A program made the translations under genes and the position numbers. Below are positions 37,564-47,237 of a DNA stretch of 64,000 bases, piece by piece (position 1 is the first letter of the stretch; the number at the start of each line of letters is the position of its first letter). Source of the stretch: Sphingomonas sp. dw_22. GTDB taxonomy: Bacteria > Pseudomonadota > Alphaproteobacteria > Sphingomonadales > Sphingomonadaceae. Location of the stretch: assembly GCF_018449795.1 (NCBI RefSeq), contig NZ_JAAVVE010000006.1:62001-126000 (forward strand). Reading direction: 5' to 3'. The notes under the pieces were generated by a model that was not told the origin of the DNA, did no database searches, and saw nothing but the letters and a program-made list of their open reading frames with translations.

Positions 37564-38595
37564 ATGTTCGAAAACAAGATTCTTCTGATCACCGGCGGCA
37601 CCGGGTCGTTCGGCTCGACCGTCCTTCGGCGCTTTATCAACGAGCCATTTTCAGAAATCCGAATTTTCAGTCGGGATGAAAAGAAGCAAGAGGATCAACG
37701 CCTCCATTATCGCGACGCTCGTCTGCGATATTATATCGGCGATATTCGCGATATACGCGCCGTGGCGAGTGCGGTGCAAGGCGTCGACTATATTTTCCAC
37801 GCAGCCGCACTGAAACAGGTGCCCTCCTGTGAATTCCATCCGATGGAAGCGGTGAAAACCAATGTGATCGGCACGGACAATTTGCTCGAAGCCGCAATCG
37901 CAGCGGGTGTCGAGCGGGTAGTATGCCTCTCGACCGACAAGGCCGTGTATCCGATCAACGCCATGGGCATTTCCAAGGCGATGATGGAGAAGGTAGTCGT
38001 CGCCAAATCGCGACTGGCGCTGAATACTCGGACGACGATCACGGCGACGCGCTATGGCAATGTCCTGGCCTCGAGAGGGTCGGTTATTCCGCTCTTCGTA
38101 GACCAGGTGCGCAAGGGCTTGCCGCTGACGCTTACCGATCCCGCGATGACCCGCTTTGTGATGACGTTGGCCGAAGCTGTCGATCTGGTGCTCTATGCCT
38201 TCGAGCACGGCCGGAACGGCGACATGTTCGTCCAGAAGGCTCCCTCAGCAACGATCCAAGTGCTTGCGCAGTCCGTCTTGGAAGTGCTCGGCAAGCCAGA
38301 CCATCCGATGAAGATTATCGGTACGCGTCACGGGGAGAAGCTATTCGAGACACTGTTGAGTCGAGAAGAAATGGCCGTAGCGGAAGACCGCGGCGATTAT
38401 TATCGTGTCCCGCCCGACAACCGCGATCTCAACTATGCAGTGTTCGTGGAGGAAGGAGAGCGCCGCATTTCCGAGGCCGCGGATTTCAATTCGCACAACA
38501 CCGATCAGTTAGACCAGACCGGCATGACGGCAATCCTGCACAAGCTCGATTACATGCAAGCGGTGCTGAGTGGTGAAGCGGGGCGGGCTGACTGA
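37564..38595 (+). CDS. capE: UDP-GlcNAc C4,6-dehydratase / C5-epimerase (CapE/FnlA)
   Basis: 343 residues. First enzyme of UDP-N-acetyl-L-fucosamine synthesis. The extended SDR fold has LLITGGTGSFGSTVLRRFIN as nucleotide-binding motif, YIGDIRD, FHAAALKQVPSCEFHPMEAV, and the catalytic stretch STDKAVYPINAMGISKAMME with the Met-xxx-Lys arrangement seen in CapE/FnlA. GTRHGEKLFETLLSREEM near the C-terminus is a family signature. ATG 37564 was chosen because the upstream in-frame extension is not conserved. It is followed immediately by capF (TGATG overlap) and capG, the fixed fnlABC order. Confidence 0.93.
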   Translation: MFENKILLITGGTGSFGSTVLRRFINEPFSEIRIFSRDEKKQEDQRLHYRDARLRYYIGDIRDIRAVASAVQGVDYIFHAAALKQVPSCEFHPMEAVKTNVIGTDNLLEAAIAAGVERVVCLSTDKAVYPINAMGISKAMMEKVVVAKSRLALNTRTTITATRYGNVLASRGSVIPLFVDQVRKGLPLTLTDPAMTRFVMTLAEAVDLVLYAFEHGRNGDMFVQKAPSATIQVLAQSVLEVLGKPDHPMKIIGTRHGEKLFETLLSREEMAVAEDRGDYYRVPPDNRDLNYAVFVEEGERRISEAADFNSHNTDQLDQTGMTAILHKLDYMQAVLSGEAGRAD

Positions 38596-39704
38596 TGCCT
38601 GCACAGCGGATCGTCGTCACGGGCGCCAATGGCTTCATTGGCCGTAATTTCATCGTCCGGTTGAGCGAACTGGGCATGGATGCCGTGCCCCTCTCTCGTG
38701 AGAGCACGCGCGAATCCTGGTTCACGGCAATCGCGGACGCCGACGCCGTGATCCATCTGGCCGGTGCCAATCGACCGACGGACCCGGCCGAATTCATGGC
38801 GGTAAATCACGGCACCGCCGATCTGATCGCCGAAGCCGTCGCAGCGGCCGGACATCCGGTGCGCATCGCGTATGCTTCATCCAGTCGAGCCGAAGAACCA
38901 ACCGACTATGGTCGTAGCAAGCTGGCCGGCGAAGAGCGCCTCAAGGTGTTGGCCGAAGAGACGGGATCGCCTGTTCACATCCTACGCCTGCCGAACGTAT
39001 TCGGAAAATGGGCAAGACCGAACTACAATTCCGCAGTGGCGACTTTCTGCCATAATATCGCCCGTGGCTTGCCGATCCAGGTCAACGATCCTGCCGCCCC
39101 ACTCAGCTTGGTCTACATCGACGACGTCATGGCCGCGCTGGTCGCCATCGTGAACGGCGAGGCGCCCGAAGGCGCGGTGACAATCGATCCGATATATCAC
39201 ACGACGGTCGGCGCAGTGGCCGAGACGATTGCCGGGTTTCGCCAGGATCGCAGCGACAATCTGATCGACAGCGTCGGAACCGGACTGACCCGCGCACTCT
39301 ATTCGACCTATGTCTCCGCGCTGCCGCTCGAGGAATTCAGCTACGTCATTGCTGCACATTCCGATCCCCGTGGCTCGTTCTCGGAAATATTGAAAACCCG
39401 CACTTCGGGGCAATTTTCCTATTTCACGGCTCACCCTGGGGTGACGCGCGGTGGGCATTACCATCATAGCAAAACCGAGAAGTTTCTGATCGTCCACGGA
39501 ATCGCGCGTTTTGGCTTCCGTCATGTTGTGACCGGCGAAACGCACGAGATCATCGTCTCCGGTGAGCGACCCGAAATCGTCGAGACGGTCCCGGGCTGGA
39601 CCCATGATGTGACCAATATCGGTGACACCGAACTGATCTCACTACTCTGGGCAAACGAGATTTTCGACCGCGCCTATCCCGACACCATCGCTGCAAAGGT
39701 TTGA
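38595..39704 (+). CDS. capF: Bifunctional reductase/epimerase CapF/FnlB
   Basis: 369 residues. The N-terminal SDR domain (RIVVTGANGFIGRNFIVRLS, IHLAGANRPTDPAEF, YASSSRAEEPTDYGRSKLAG) reduces the 4-keto sugar. The C-terminal cupin domain (about 250-369: SDPRGSFSEILKTRTSGQFS, THPGVTRGGHYHHSKTEKFL-like AHPGVTRGGHYHHSKTEKFL) has a metal-binding HYHH motif and catalyses the C3 epimerisation. It yields UDP-2-acetamido-2,6-dideoxy-L-talose. The gene shares one base with the capE stop codon, indicating translational coupling. Confidence 0.93.
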   Translation: MPAQRIVVTGANGFIGRNFIVRLSELGMDAVPLSRESTRESWFTAIADADAVIHLAGANRPTDPAEFMAVNHGTADLIAEAVAAAGHPVRIAYASSSRAEEPTDYGRSKLAGEERLKVLAEETGSPVHILRLPNVFGKWARPNYNSAVATFCHNIARGLPIQVNDPAAPLSLVYIDDVMAALVAIVNGEAPEGAVTIDPIYHTTVGAVAETIAGFRQDRSDNLIDSVGTGLTRALYSTYVSALPLEEFSYVIAAHSDPRGSFSEILKTRTSGQFSYFTAHPGVTRGGHYHHSKTEKFLIVHGIARFGFRHVVTGETHEIIVSGERPEIVETVPGWTHDVTNIGDTELISLLWANEIFDRAYPDTIAAKV

Positions 39705-39706
39705 TC

Positions 39707-40861
39707 ATGGCGCGTCTAAAGGTTATGACCGTGCTGGGCACCCGACCGGAAATCATCCGGCTTTCCCGCGTGATGGCGCGGCTGGATGCCTATACCGATC
39801 ACCGGATCGTCCATACCGGGCAGAACTGGGACTATGAGCTGAACGAGTTGTTCTTCAGCGATCTGGGCGTCCGCAAGCCGGATCATTTCCTGGGAGTGGA
39901 CACATCCAGCCTGGGTGCCGTGCTAGGCGGAATCCTGATCGGAACGGAAGAAGTGCTGAAGGCGGAACGCCCGGATGCACTTCTAGTGCTGGGCGACACC
40001 AACAGTGCAATAAGTGCGGTCATGGCCCGTCGCATGAAGGTGCCGATCTATCACATGGAGGCCGGCAATCGCAGCTTCGACCGCAATGTGCCGGAAGAAA
40101 CCAACCGCCGGCTGGTCGATCACGTCAGTGACTTCAATCTGGTCTATACCGAGCATGCCCGCCGGCATTTGCTGTCGGAAGGCATGCAGCACCGCCGCAT
40201 CTATCTGACCGGCTCGCCCATGCGCGAAGTGCTCGACCATTACCGGGGCCAGATCGACGCTTCCGACATCCTGAATCGCCTGGGGTTGCGCAAGGATCGC
40301 TATTTCATCGTCTCGATGCACCGCGAGGAGAATGTGGACAGCAAGCCGCGCCTGTCGGCCCTGGTCGAAACTCTGAACCAGCTCGCCCAGCAGAACGACA
40401 TGCCGGTAATCGTCTCCACCCACCCGCGCACCAAGAAGCGGCTGGATGCGTTGACGGACGTGGTGTTGGATCCGCGCGTCCAGTATCTCAAGCCGTTCGG
40501 GTTCCACGACTACAACCATCTTCAGATGCACGCGCGCTGCGCCATATCGGACAGCGGCACGATTGCGGAGGAAAGCTCACTCCTCGACTTCCCAGCCATC
40601 ACTCCTCGCGACGCGATCGAACGCCCGGAGGCGATGGATACGGGCAACATCATTGTGACGGGCATGAATCCTGATGCAATTCTTTCGGGCGTGATGGCCG
40701 CGGTTGCCCTGCATAAGGAAAAGGCGGAAGCCGGCACGCCTCCGCTCGTTCCGGTGGACTACCAGATCGCCAATACCAGCGAGCGCGTGGTAAAATTAAT
40801 CCTAGGAACAGCGAAACTGTCCAACAGTTGGGATGGCATCCGCACGCACGACTATTCATAA
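39707..40861 (+). CDS. capG: UDP-GlcNAc 2-epimerase-like CapG/FnlC
   Basis: 384 residues of the WecB/CapG epimerase family. This enzyme epimerises C2 to give UDP-L-FucNAc. Motifs: MTVLGTRPEIIRLSRVMARL, VHTGQNWDYELNELFFSDLG, VLGDTNSAISAVMARRMKVP, YHMEAGNRSFDRNVPEETNR, VSMHREENVDS and SDSGTIAEESSLLDFPAITP. The HMEAGNRSFD sequence separates FnlC/CapG from WecB (which has EAGLRT). ATG 39707 is 2 bp after the capF stop. It completes the pathway. Confidence 0.94.
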   Translation: MARLKVMTVLGTRPEIIRLSRVMARLDAYTDHRIVHTGQNWDYELNELFFSDLGVRKPDHFLGVDTSSLGAVLGGILIGTEEVLKAERPDALLVLGDTNSAISAVMARRMKVPIYHMEAGNRSFDRNVPEETNRRLVDHVSDFNLVYTEHARRHLLSEGMQHRRIYLTGSPMREVLDHYRGQIDASDILNRLGLRKDRYFIVSMHREENVDSKPRLSALVETLNQLAQQNDMPVIVSTHPRTKKRLDALTDVVLDPRVQYLKPFGFHDYNHLQMHARCAISDSGTIAEESSLLDFPAITPRDAIERPEAMDTGNIIVTGMNPDAILSGVMAAVALHKEKAEAGTPPLVPVDYQIANTSERVVKLILGTAKLSNSWDGIRTHDYS

Positions 40862-40928
40862 GACGTCCTGATGGGATCGGGCCGACATCACTCGGTCGCC
40901 CTGCAGAGATTTATGACGAAGATTTCAC

Positions 40929-42224
40929 ATGCTTAAAAAATGGCGAGCCGATGCACTCAATCTGACGGCACTAACCTGCCTTCAGGCGTCGAACGCCGTT
41001 ATCCCGCTGCTGATCGTGCCGTTCTCGATCGCACGCCTCGGCACAGTGTCCTATGCCAATGTCGCGATCGCGGAAGCGATATCGATGATTGCCGTCGCAA
41101 TCGTCCTCTATAGCTTCGAGGTCGACGGCGTATCTCGGATCAGCGGTTTTCAACCGCACAGTCACCGGGAGGCCTTATCCAAAGTCCTTAGTGCCGTACT
41201 GACCACGCGACTTATTCTGTTCGTTGGCATAGCAACTATTCTCCTGGTCGTGACGTTCGCCTTTACGTCCCTCCCTGTCGTGCTGCTGGCCTGCTGGCTA
41301 CTCGTTCCGCTGGGTCAGGTCTTTCACTCGTACTGGTTCTACCAAGGCATTGAATTCAATATTCCCCCGGCGATCCTCACGTTGACAGCCCGTTTGCTGA
41401 GCCTCGTGCTTGTCCTGTTGTTCGTCCATTCACCTCAAGACAGCATCCTCGTCCCTCTGGCGATCGGTGGCCCCTTCGCAATCGCCGGCATCGCCTCCAC
41501 GCTATACAAGGTGTATGCGCTTGGCCTGCGACTGCGCTGGGTCCGGCTACGCATTGTGTTTGATTATCTGACGCATGGCCACCGGATCTTCGTAGGAACC
41601 GCGGCCGTCATGCTCTACCGTGAGGTGAACGTCTTGCTCATGGGCATGGTCGGCGTCCCGGCCGGCGCAATCAGCAGCTACTCCTTGGCCGAAAAGAGCA
41701 TCAAGATGATCCAGGCGATAACCAGGCCGCTCAATCAGATCGCCTTCCCGAAAGTCTTACGCGCGCTGCGCGGATATGACAGCCCTGGACGCGATACCGC
41801 TGTGATAATCCTGCGCTACACGTTACCCCAGATCGCGGTCGTCACGATCGTCGTCATCACCCTGCTCCTGAGCTTCAACCAATTGGCCCCGAGGATCGAT
41901 GCATTGCGCCGCTTTCAGGAGCTCCCGGGGATCGGGATCATATTCGCCATTGTCGCGCCCGCACCGGTTTTCGGCCTTGCCAACTTCATGTTCGGATCCG
42001 CCGGGCTGAACTTCTTGGGCGACCAGCGTTATTATCTGCGAGCAATCCTAACCGCCGGCACAGCGAGCGCGATCGGCTGCCTGCTCCTGGCGCATCTGTA
42101 CGGCGCCATTGGTGCCGCCATCTGCTTCTGCGGTGCCGAGCTTCTCCTTCTTGCCATCGTCATCGTTCGCTACAGGACGAGGCCGCATCGCCTCGCGGAT
42201 TACGGGAGCCCGATCCATGATTGA
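40929..42224 (+). CDS. wzx: Wzx-type oligosaccharide flippase
   Basis: 431 residues with about 12 hydrophobic segments and the MATE/MOP-like N-terminus of polysaccharide flippases (LTALTCLQASNAVIPLLIVP, FSIARLGTVSYANVAIAEAI). Charged residues are sparse within helices. The repeat-unit flippase moves undecaprenyl-PP-linked oligosaccharides across the inner membrane. It overlaps the next gene by 8 bp and follows the capEFG block after 67 bp. Confidence 0.88.
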   Translation: MLKKWRADALNLTALTCLQASNAVIPLLIVPFSIARLGTVSYANVAIAEAISMIAVAIVLYSFEVDGVSRISGFQPHSHREALSKVLSAVLTTRLILFVGIATILLVVTFAFTSLPVVLLACWLLVPLGQVFHSYWFYQGIEFNIPPAILTLTARLLSLVLVLLFVHSPQDSILVPLAIGGPFAIAGIASTLYKVYALGLRLRWVRLRIVFDYLTHGHRIFVGTAAVMLYREVNVLLMGMVGVPAGAISSYSLAEKSIKMIQAITRPLNQIAFPKVLRALRGYDSPGRDTAVIILRYTLPQIAVVTIVVITLLLSFNQLAPRIDALRRFQELPGIGIIFAIVAPAPVFGLANFMFGSAGLNFLGDQRYYLRAILTAGTASAIGCLLLAHLYGAIGAAICFCGAELLLLAIVIVRYRTRPHRLADYGSPIHD

Positions 42225-43539
42225 TTGGGGGGAACGCATACTCTGTATCCTGCTCAGCCTGTGCATTCTGGGGAATGCCCTGCTGGTCCGTCGCATTGTG
42301 CGGGCCTGGGCCTTTCCCGCCGTGTTGTTCGCTCTGGCGTGGTTTGCCTACACGATCATACCGCTGGTTTGCTTCCCCAGTGCGCATGTGTACCCAGCTG
42401 CAATGCTCTATATCCTCGGCGCAACCGTAGCCGTGTCCGCCGCCAGCATGTCCACTTGGAAAACGGCCTTTGCGACCAGTGCTATAATAAAAGCGCCTTA
42501 TAGAGATTATTATAGTGATCGCTTTTTTCTGGTATTATTCTTTATAGGCTTTGCTCTCTCCGTTGCATGTTTGCTGATGAACTCCATCGTTCAAGGCATC
42601 TCGCTTACGCAGCTTTTCACCAACATCAACGATAGCGCCGCAGAATATGCCGGGCGCAGATATGGTTATGATATTTCTTCTAATATATATCAACAATCTG
42701 GCACCGTACTCGCTTATTTTTGCGCCGGCCTGGGTGGATTGATAGTGCTTTCTCAGAGAAATCATTACATGAAATGGGGCGTAGCCATATCAGCCTTGTT
42801 TCCATCTATATTCGTTATGATATCACAAAGTGCTAAAGGAATGCTTTTTTTAAGTGCGGCGATATTTCTTGGAGGAATATTGAGCGATAGAATTCAACAT
42901 AACAAGACATCACTTTTCTCCAAGCGAGCTATTCCTGCTGCCATTGTGGGTCTCGTGGTCACGATTTCCCTGGTCACCGTATCCTTCCTGTCACGAGGGA
43001 TGTCGTCTGTCGCCGACAGGGATCTTATCGACGCCCTCGCTCCTTATTGGGCCTCATACACATCTGGGCACCTATTCGCATTTTCGGATTGGTTCGGAAA
43101 TTACATAGGCGAGGCATCTGCTCAATCTTATGACGATCCTGGCCTTACCCAAGGCTTTTACACGTTTATGTCAATATTCAAGTTATTCGGAGACGATAGA
43201 TACGTACCGAATGGCGTATACTCTGAATATCTTTCCATACCACCCTACATACAAACTAATATATACACTTCTTTTCGGGGGATGATCCACGACTTTGGGC
43301 TGGCGGGGTCACTTATTTGCATTGCATCTTTGAGTTTTTTTGCTCACAAAGCCTTTAGATCGATGCTTATTTCTAGTAAGCCATCATTCTCTGTGGCCGC
43401 ATTCATATTTTCTACGGCCTTTATATACCAGAGCTTCCTTATTAGCTCACTCACTTGGACCACACTTCCCATTGGTATTTTTTTAGTCGGCATAGTCCTC
43501 TACATCACCAGATTTAAGCTTAACTATCAGGCCATGTAG
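42217..43539 (+). CDS. wzy: Wzy-like oligosaccharide repeat-unit polymerase
   Basis: 440 residues, about 11-12 TM helices, with a large loop in the C-terminal half (RDLIDALAPYWASYTSGHLF, AFSDWFGNYIGEASAQSYDD) typical of OAg-polymerase-type Wzy. The ATG at 42217 lies inside the end of wzx. From about 42480 the gene is much richer in A+T than its neighbours, a common property of serotype-specific wzy genes and a sign of horizontal acquisition. Assignment rests on topology, size and position after wzx. Confidence 0.8.
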   Translation: MIDWGERILCILLSLCILGNALLVRRIVRAWAFPAVLFALAWFAYTIIPLVCFPSAHVYPAAMLYILGATVAVSAASMSTWKTAFATSAIIKAPYRDYYSDRFFLVLFFIGFALSVACLLMNSIVQGISLTQLFTNINDSAAEYAGRRYGYDISSNIYQQSGTVLAYFCAGLGGLIVLSQRNHYMKWGVAISALFPSIFVMISQSAKGMLFLSAAIFLGGILSDRIQHNKTSLFSKRAIPAAIVGLVVTISLVTVSFLSRGMSSVADRDLIDALAPYWASYTSGHLFAFSDWFGNYIGEASAQSYDDPGLTQGFYTFMSIFKLFGDDRYVPNGVYSEYLSIPPYIQTNIYTSFRGMIHDFGLAGSLICIASLSFFAHKAFRSMLISSKPSFSVAAFIFSTAFIYQSFLISSLTWTTLPIGIFLVGIVLYITRFKLNYQAM

Positions 43540-43567
43540 CGGCCAATCAATTTACATGGGTCTCTAT

Positions 43568-44440
43568 ATGAAATACGTCTTTATCTGCACCAACTACAAC
43601 AACTCCCATTATACCGGTCCGGCGGTCGACACTTTGCTCAGTGGCGATGCGCCTCCGGCGTTGATCGTGGTGGTGGATAACGACTCCAGACAGGACCAAC
43701 AGGACGAGCTTCGCCGCCTGGTGTCTGGAAAGCCCACCGTCGATCTGCTCTTCTCGGAAAAGAACGTTGGATATTTCGCCGGACTGAACCTGGGCCTGCA
43801 TCGCGCGCTGGAACTCATGCCCGACGCGGATGCCTATATCGTCGGCAACAACGATCTCGAGTTCCCGGCAGATTTCGGCGTGCAGGTCGCCAAGCGTAGC
43901 GCCACCATCGCGGAACGGATGGTGGTCGCCCCCAATATTCTGACCGTCACAGGGGTCCGGCAAAATCCCCACGCGATCCGTCCCATCAGCAGCTTCCGTG
44001 GCCTTGTGCTCGACGGATACGCCGCTTCCTTCAACTTAGCTCGCCTGTTGACCCTATTCGCGAAGATCACACACAGATTCACACGACGCAAAGATGTCGA
44101 TAACCATCATGCTGAAGGTTTCATTTTCATGGGATTGGGTGCATGTTACATCTTGTCCAGGCGTTTCATCGACAAAGTTGGAGAACTTCCTGCAGAAGTT
44201 TTCCTGATGCATGAGGAATTTTTCCTAAGTCGTAGAATTTCGGAGGAAGGTGAAGCGATCTACTACATCCCCGAGATTGTGGTATATCACCATGATCACG
44301 GATCGGTGGGGCTGGTGTCGTCACGACTTATTTGGAGCTACTGGCGAGATTCCCATCGCCGCTATCGTCGCTATGTCCCACGCTTTGGCAAGCATCCGGT
44401 CACGGACTTGTTGGACAAACTGCAAAACCGCCGCAATTGA
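43568..44440 (+). CDS. Glycosyltransferase family 2
   Basis: 290 residues with a GT-A fold like WcaA or rhamnosyltransferases. The N-terminus is YVFICTNYNNSHYTGPAVDT, followed by LIVVVDNDSRQDQQDELRRL, VGYFAGLNLGLHRALELMPD, the metal-binding region as YIVGNNDLEF, and a later acceptor-side motif FLMHEEFFLSRRISEEGE. It transfers one sugar of the repeat unit at the inner-membrane face. I prefer ATG 43568 (MKYVFIC); an ATG at 43556 adds four residues and neither has a clear Shine-Dalgarno. The donor cannot be stated. Confidence 0.88.
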   Translation: MKYVFICTNYNNSHYTGPAVDTLLSGDAPPALIVVVDNDSRQDQQDELRRLVSGKPTVDLLFSEKNVGYFAGLNLGLHRALELMPDADAYIVGNNDLEFPADFGVQVAKRSATIAERMVVAPNILTVTGVRQNPHAIRPISSFRGLVLDGYAASFNLARLLTLFAKITHRFTRRKDVDNHHAEGFIFMGLGACYILSRRFIDKVGELPAEVFLMHEEFFLSRRISEEGEAIYYIPEIVVYHHDHGSVGLVSSRLIWSYWRDSHRRYRRYVPRFGKHPVTDLLDKLQNRRN

Positions 44441-44664
44441 ACAGAACGCGATCTCAACCACGCTTACTGCCGGACTGGACACGTTAGATCCGCCTCCGGC
44501 CATCGGTCGGCCGCCAAGACATGAAACGCGATGGTATCGCACATCTTGCGATAGGACACACGATACAAAACTGTCACGTGGTGCACGCCCATTCGCGAGA
44601 GAGTAAATTTCGTATCTCTCAAGCGGGCAACAGGATACGCAATCACTGCTAGATACGGAAAACG

Positions 44665-45879
44665 ATGCGTATATTGATTATCACTCAGTGGTTTCAGCCA
44701 GAGCCGCATTTCAAAGGTCTGGGTTTCGCCAAAGCGCTGCAAGCCATGGGCCACGAAGTCGAAGTCCTCACAGGCTTCCCGAATTATCCAGGTGGTAGAG
44801 TCTATCCTGGATATCGGATTCGCCTTCGTCAGCACGAAATAATAGACGATATACCGATAACGCGAGGATATCTCTATCCTAGCCATGATAACTCCGCTTT
44901 GCGTCGTATAGCGAATTACGCCTCGTTTGCCATTTCTTCTACCCTGTTGGCATTGTTTATCCGCAAGCCGGATGTGGTATACGTTTACACACCACCGATG
45001 ACGGCAGCCCTTCCAGCTATTGCGCTTCGTTTCTTGCGCGGCGTTCCATTCGTGCCTGATGTTCAAGATCTATGGCCAGATACGCTTGCGGCGACGGGTA
45101 TGCTCAACGATCCCCGCCTTCTCGGATTAATCCGATGGTGGACCGACTTCAGCTTGCGTCGAGCCAGCAGGATCATCGTACTTTCGGAAGGTTTCCGCCG
45201 CCGACTTCAAGAACGGGGCGTCAAGACTCCAATAACGGTCATCTGGAACTGGGCACCTTCGGAAATCGCCGATATCGCGCACCGCTTGCAGCCCGTGCTC
45301 CCTGATAAAACTGGCCCTTTCGATATCCTTTTCGCCGGAAACATGGGAAAGGCCCAAGGACTGGACATCGTTTTGAAAGCGGCGGCCGCGCTACAGGAAG
45401 AGGGTGCGCACGTCCGATTCACGATGGTTGGCGGGGGTATTGAGCGCGAGGTACTACGGCAACACGCCAAGGACCTGTCCCTCAACAACATCGCCTTCCA
45501 TGAACCTCGTCCTCCATCCCAGATGGGCGAACTGTTCGAAGCGGCCGACGCGTTACTGGTTCACCTGCGCGACGACCCTCTTTTCGAAATCACGATACCG
45601 TCGAAAACCCAGGCCTATCTTGCGATCGGACGACCCATCCTGATGGGTGTGCGAGGCGATGCGGCGGCCATGGTCGAGGAAGCCGGCGCAGGATTGACGT
45701 TCGCACCGGATGATGTCGACGCGTTCCTCGCCGCCATCAAGACGCTGCTGGCGATGACGCAGGCGGAACGGATGGCGATGGGAAGCGCCGGGGCCGCCTA
45801 CTATCGCAAGCGCTTGGCGTTCGACATCGGTGTGAGAGCTCTGGAGCAGTCCCTGGCGGGCGCCGCTAACAAAGCCTGA
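44665..45879 (+). CDS. wbuB: Glycosyltransferase family 4, WbuB-like
   Basis: 404 residues, GT-B fold. N-terminal ILIITQWFQPEPHFKGLGFA and FPNYPGGRVYPGYRIRLRQH are characteristic of WbuB, the predicted L-FucNAc transferase that travels with fnlABC in E. coli O26-type clusters. The C-terminal nucleotide-sugar domain has FAGNMGKAQGLDIVLKAAAA and the EX7E-like DDPLFEITIPSKTQAYLAIG. I infer that it adds L-FucNAc to the lipid-linked first sugar. The gap before it (44441-44664) and after it (45880-46104) shows nothing. Confidence 0.88.
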   Translation: MRILIITQWFQPEPHFKGLGFAKALQAMGHEVEVLTGFPNYPGGRVYPGYRIRLRQHEIIDDIPITRGYLYPSHDNSALRRIANYASFAISSTLLALFIRKPDVVYVYTPPMTAALPAIALRFLRGVPFVPDVQDLWPDTLAATGMLNDPRLLGLIRWWTDFSLRRASRIIVLSEGFRRRLQERGVKTPITVIWNWAPSEIADIAHRLQPVLPDKTGPFDILFAGNMGKAQGLDIVLKAAAALQEEGAHVRFTMVGGGIEREVLRQHAKDLSLNNIAFHEPRPPSQMGELFEAADALLVHLRDDPLFEITIPSKTQAYLAIGRPILMGVRGDAAAMVEEAGAGLTFAPDDVDAFLAAIKTLLAMTQAERMAMGSAGAAYYRKRLAFDIGVRALEQSLAGAANKA

Positions 45880-46104
45880 CCTGCCCATGCGAAGCGCGCG
45901 CAGATATCGACATTAGCACCTGCGTTCGCATCGATCGCGCCTTTCCAGCCTCAAGCGTGAGCCCCGGAAGTCTGCATCTGAATGGCAGAACCGCCTCATG
46001 TTCGCGGCGGATCGAGTGTCGAGCATTGACACCGATTAGTCTCGCTCTACTCGTCTCCAGCGTATTGGCTGGCGCGCGTCTGACGTGCATTTGAAGAGGT
46101 TTTC

Positions 46105-47232
46105 GTGTTCGATCGACTATTCCTGTCTGCTCCGCACATGGGGGGTACGGAACTCGGCCTCGTTCAGGACGTGTTCGCATCCAACTGGATCGCTCCCACT
46201 GGCCCGATGGTCACTGCCTTCGAGCAGGAGTTGGCGGCATTGACTGACGTCACGCACGTCGCTGCGTTGTCGAGCGGAACCGCCGCCCTGCATCTGGCGC
46301 TGCGATTGAGCGGAATCGTGCCGGGGGACGAGGTCTGGGGCGCGACCATGACCTTTATCGGTGGCGTAGCACCGATCTTATATGCTGGAGCGACCCCGGT
46401 TTTTCTCGACGTCGATCCCGATGATTTTCTCATCGACCTGGATCTTCTGGAAGCAGAACTCCGCCAAGCGCACGCGCGGGGCGCGAAACCGAAGGTCGTT
46501 ATCACCACCGATCTTTACGGTCACGTCGTCGACGGCGCGAGAATGGCCCGCCTACGCGAAGAATATGGATTCGTCTGGATCAGCGATACCGCCGAGGCGG
46601 TGGGCGCATATCGCGACGGACGCCACGCCGGAAAGGGCGCCGATTTCGTCATCCTATCGTTCAACGGCAACAAGATCATCACTACGTCGGGTGGCGGCGC
46701 GCTGGCAAGCGATGACGCCGAAGCGATCGAACGTGCACGGTTCCTGTCGACCCAAGCGCGCGATCCCGCACCGCATTACGAACATACGACATACGGATAC
46801 AACTACCGCCTCAGCAATGTCTGCGCCGCGATCGGCGTAGGCCAGTTGCACGTCCTCGCCGAACGTGTTCAGCAGCGCCGTCGCATCCATACGTGGTACC
46901 GCGAAGCGCTGGCCGCGATCCCGGGACTAGATTTCAGTCCGGAAGCCACTGGCATGCAAGCCAATCGCTGGCTTACGACGGTTCGGATTGATCCTGCCGT
47001 CGCCAAATTCGACAACGAGCAAACGCGCTTGGCTCTGGAGGCAGAGAATATCGAAAGCCGGCCATTGTGGAAGCCGATGCACCTGCAGCCCGTCTTCGCC
47101 GGCGCCCCCCGCCGAGGTGGGAAGGCCGCCGAACTGGCATTCGAACAAGGACTTTGCTTGCCGTCAGGCTCGGCGATGACGCAAGACGACGTCCAACGCG
47201 TTATCGATGTGATACGCAGGCTGGCAGCCTGA
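46105..47232 (+). CDS. DegT/DnrJ/EryC1 aminotransferase, PglE-like
   Basis: 375-residue PLP-dependent sugar aminotransferase. GTG start at 46105 with GAGG 5 bp upstream. Motifs: FASNWIAPTGPMVTAFEQEL, ALSSGTAALHLALRLSGIVP, DEVWGATMTFIGGVAPILYA, WISDTAEAVGAYRDGRHAGK, and SFNGNKIITTSGGGAL holding the PLP lysine. It would convert UDP-4-keto-6-deoxy-GlcNAc from the WbpM-like enzyme to UDP-4-amino-4,6-dideoxy-GlcNAc, the acceptor for the acyltransferase at 47978. PglC-like gene follows after 5 bp. Confidence 0.92.
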   Translation: MFDRLFLSAPHMGGTELGLVQDVFASNWIAPTGPMVTAFEQELAALTDVTHVAALSSGTAALHLALRLSGIVPGDEVWGATMTFIGGVAPILYAGATPVFLDVDPDDFLIDLDLLEAELRQAHARGAKPKVVITTDLYGHVVDGARMARLREEYGFVWISDTAEAVGAYRDGRHAGKGADFVILSFNGNKIITTSGGGALASDDAEAIERARFLSTQARDPAPHYEHTTYGYNYRLSNVCAAIGVGQLHVLAERVQQRRRIHTWYREALAAIPGLDFSPEATGMQANRWLTTVRIDPAVAKFDNEQTRLALEAENIESRPLWKPMHLQPVFAGAPRRGGKAAELAFEQGLCLPSGSAMTQDDVQRVIDVIRRLAA

Positions 47233-47237
47233 TTGTC

